This document shows positions 62,065 through 64,000 of a stretch of DNA of 64,000 nt, one piece after another; the stretch's first letter is position 1, and every line of letters starts with the position of its first letter. Position numbers and translations under genes: made by a program. The stretch spans positions 946,605-1,010,604 of the forward strand of contig NZ_MU158690.1 of the NCBI RefSeq assembly GCF_015209965.1. The letters are read 5' to 3'. The stretch comes from Sphingobacterium pedocola. Its GTDB lineage: Bacteria; Bacteroidota; Bacteroidia; Sphingobacteriales; Sphingobacteriaceae. The notes under the pieces are model-generated. The model was not told where the DNA came from. It worked only from the letters and a program-made list of their open reading frames with translations, and did not search any database.

Positions 62065-62991
62065 ATGAAACAGTATTTAAAATGTTATCTAGTCGCTATT
62101 ACAGTGTATCTCTTTTTGCCCGTTTTGTCGCTTTGCCAAACGGTATCTGATCCCAACTTCATAGTAAGATTGACTGATCCAGTATATCCTGATAAAGAAG
62201 GCCCCCTTGTTTATTATGATACCTACCATAATAATCCTTTTTCAATAACAGGACAGTACAAGGCTTTCGCTGACATATTATCTGCCGATGGGTACAGGGT
62301 CAAAGAACTGAATCAGAAATTGAATAAGGAAGTCTTGCAGAAGGCTTCCATATTTGTAACGGTCAGCGCTTTGAGTCATTTAGAAAACTGGGACCTTCCT
62401 AATCCACCCGTTTATTCACAGGAAGAAATCGACCTCCTTTATACTTGGGTTTATGATGAGGGGGGCAGCCTCTTCTTAATTACAGATCATATGCCCGCTG
62501 CCGGAGCGGTTAGCTCTTTAGCAGCACGATTTGGCTTTAACGTAATTAACGGATTTACCCAAAGAAAAGACAACGGAGTAGAGATTTTTTCCAGAAGTAG
62601 GGGTAATTTATTGGCCTCAGTTGTTACCGACGTTGCCGACAAGCGTATAGATAGCATCCGCTGTTGGGGAAGCATTGGATTTATCGCGCCAGTAGAAGCG
62701 GAAGTGTTTTCATTATTAGGGGGGGAGTACGATATCTTTCTGCCTACTCAAGTAGGGCAGATGGATCATCCTTTGCGGAATAATATTCCGTTTATTTCGG
62801 GTCGGCATATAGCGAATGGAGCGATTTTGCAGTGTGGGAAAGGACGGGTATGCGTTTTCGCCGACGGCGCGCCGTTTACAGCCCTGCTGCAAAGTATAAA
62901 AAGTGAAAAGAGGGGAATGAATCATCCCGATGCAGCGCAGCATGTACAGTTTTTACGGAATATTATCCATTGGTTGGATAATAGATTATAA
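62065..62991 (+). CDS. Secreted DUF4350-like protein (glutamine amidotransferase-like fold)
   Basis: A 308-residue protein with a signal peptide (about residue 25, VLSLCQ). The rest resembles GATase1-like DUF4350 proteins: LVYYDTYHNNPFSITGQY, FADILSADGYRVKELN, IFVTVSALSH, EIDLLYTWVYDEGGSLFLITDH and ADGAPFTALL, with an alpha/beta pattern. No catalytic Cys is evident, so it may bind a ligand without hydrolysing it. It pairs with the DUF3471-like gene under the AraC-type regulator. Confidence 0.75.
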   Translation: MKQYLKCYLVAITVYLFLPVLSLCQTVSDPNFIVRLTDPVYPDKEGPLVYYDTYHNNPFSITGQYKAFADILSADGYRVKELNQKLNKEVLQKASIFVTVSALSHLENWDLPNPPVYSQEEIDLLYTWVYDEGGSLFLITDHMPAAGAVSSLAARFGFNVINGFTQRKDNGVEIFSRSRGNLLASVVTDVADKRIDSIRCWGSIGFIAPVEAEVFSLLGGEYDIFLPTQVGQMDHPLRNNIPFISGRHIANGAILQCGKGRVCVFADGAPFTALLQSIKSEKRGMNHPDAAQHVQFLRNIIHWLDNRL

Positions 62992-63012
62992 AAGAGGCTG
63001 TCTTAAAAGGTC

Positions 63013-64000
63013 TTATCCATTCGATTTCAACGGAATCACCATGTTCCAGGTGCGATCAAACTGGTAACTGCCTTTTCCGCTTCCTGTCGCGGCAAATAGA
63101 TGAGTCGGCTTACCATTTTCAAAAAGAAGAAAGGGTCGTTCGAAGTTAGCTTGTACTGTTTCCGTACCATCATCCCACTTTATCAACCGGGAATAGGCTT
63201 TCACGGGTTCCGATAGCACCCATTGTATGCCATCTGCCGAAAAAGCGTGTATTCCACCTCCTTCTTCACCACATATATGTCCGAAGCGATCCTTCATAAT
63301 GAGTTCGAAGCGAACTCCCGTCCACCAGACGAATGGATCCTCCACGTCATTGTCTGCTTTTTCTGAACTATGAAAGGAGAAGATGGGTTTATCAGACAAG
63401 CGATGGAAAGGACCATGAAAGGAGTCGGCCATAGCAGCACCTAATAGTAAAGGTGGGTCATAATTGACGGGGGATGATTTGTAAATCAAATACACCTGGC
63501 CAGTGGGAAGTACTACTGGAGAAGGATTGGACGTTATCGACGAATCCCATTGGCCTATACGCGGATTAATAACCGGCTGATTCGAACGAATCCAAGGGCC
63601 GTTCAGTGATTTGGAATACGCCATACCGATACGTTTATGCATCCATGCTTCCTTTGCTAATCCCGTCGCCCAAACATCTTCTTCAAAAGAGGGAGATGAA
63701 TCAGCATACGTATTCCCAAAATAATATAAAACGTAGTATTCGCCCGATTTAACAATGCGAGGGTTATGAGTAGTACAGCCGTCAAAATACTGTTTTCCGC
63801 GGGCGGGAAGAACAACCTCTACGAAGGTATAAGGTCCCATAGGCGTTTCGGATACTGCACGTACCACCTCCGAATTTGTTACCCAGTTACCAAAACCATA
63901 CTTTTTGCTCCATCGGGATGCAAACATATGATATCGCCCATCCGGATCTTTTATAACCGAAGGATCCCAAATCCAATAGTCGTCCATGGCAAATCCGGCA
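63013..64000 (-). CDS. GH43-like five-bladed propeller glycosidase, 5' end outside window
   Basis: The frame stays open to the right edge (codons for Ala-Gly-Phe-Ala precede the Met at 63987), so the start is beyond the window. At least 328 residues are visible. The sequence MDDYWIWDPSVIKDPDGRYHMFASRW carries the catalytic Asp typical of GH43/GH117-like enzymes; further blades have NPRIVKSGEYYVLYYFGN, SNPSPVVLPTGQVYLIYKSS and DVEDPFVWWTGVRFELIMKD. Which family it belongs to and the acid/base Glu are uncertain. Confidence 0.8.
   Translation of the reverse strand, partial: AGFAMDDYWIWDPSVIKDPDGRYHMFASRWSKKYGFGNWVTNSEVVRAVSETPMGPYTFVEVVLPARGKQYFDGCTTHNPRIVKSGEYYVLYYFGNTYADSSPSFEEDVWATGLAKEAWMHKRIGMAYSKSLNGPWIRSNQPVINPRIGQWDSSITSNPSPVVLPTGQVYLIYKSSPVNYDPPLLLGAAMADSFHGPFHRLSDKPIFSFHSSEKADNDVEDPFVWWTGVRFELIMKDRFGHICGEEGGGIHAFSADGIQWVLSEPVKAYSRLIKWDDGTETVQANFERPFLLFENGKPTHLFAATGSGKGSYQFDRTWNMVIPLKSNG

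Noticed and set aside
1..64000. tRNA, rRNA, prophage or insertion-sequence transposase genes
   Set aside because: No cloverleaf, rRNA core sequence or transposase motif was recognised by eye; a covariance-model scan was not possible.

Overview
The window looks like a chromosomal segment of a Bacteroidota bacterium, most probably of the Sphingobacteriaceae. The evidence is a type IX secretion (T9SS) type-B sorting domain beside a PorP/SprF-like protein, a two-component-system type with a propeller sensor and REC-AraC regulator, TAnnTTTG promoter boxes, A-rich leaders with few Shine-Dalgarno sequences, and many secreted proteins whose signal peptides end just before Gln. No rRNA, tRNA, CRISPR array, prophage or transposase gene was seen.

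Layout. (1) 1-15.0 kb: a co-oriented surface-protein cluster. It has a collagen-like repeat protein cut by the left edge, a 2340-residue modular protein, a small secreted protein, a T9SS type-B cargo protein, a PorP/SprF-like outer-membrane protein and an OmpA/PD40 protein. Several gaps carry long hairpins. (2) 15.1-16.7 kb: a NarL-type kinase/regulator pair bracketed by two copies of a dual-hairpin repeat. (3) 17.2-25.3 kb: an OmpR-type two-component system divergent from a complete HAE1-type RND efflux operon (adaptor, pump, outer-membrane channel). (4) 25.3-30.9 kb: a convergent CzcCBA/CusCBA-like metal-efflux operon on the minus strand. (5) 31.1-36.7 kb: nitrite assimilation (nirB, nirD, a formate/nitrite channel, a small secreted protein), divergent from the uroporphyrinogen-III methyltransferase gene needed for siroheme, with an FNR/CRP-like palindrome between them. 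(6) 36.9-47.8 kb: mostly housekeeping genes (dnaG, yraN-like, glutaminyl cyclase, peptide deformylase fused to DUF1684 and broken by an in-frame stop, ruvX, ybeY, ndk, ispH, hemH, a metallophosphoesterase) plus a 374-bp fold-back repeat. (7) 47.9-58.1 kb: a glycan-use locus with two GH43 enzymes, a Gfo/Idh/MocA oxidoreductase and a GH2 enzyme, controlled by what looks like a hybrid two-component system split into two genes. (8) 58.1-64 kb: hemW, a 48-residue small ORF with a good promoter, a membrane-anchored AraC-type regulator, two secreted proteins of unknown function and a GH43-like enzyme cut by the right edge.

How the genes work together. The first cluster reads as T9SS cargo with its own outer-membrane partner. 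The two efflux systems lie tail to tail, and the OmpR-type pair sits where it would control the HAE1 pump. The nir genes and the siroheme enzyme share one regulatory region, as cofactor and apo-enzyme should. The glycan locus pairs secreted five-bladed-propeller glycosidases with a split sensor and regulator. The points most worth following up are the in-frame TAA in the DUF1684-deformylase gene, the split hybrid sensor, the 90-bp triplicated start region before the second GH43 gene, the fold-back element near 43.7 kb, and the dual-hairpin repeats around the NarL-type pair.
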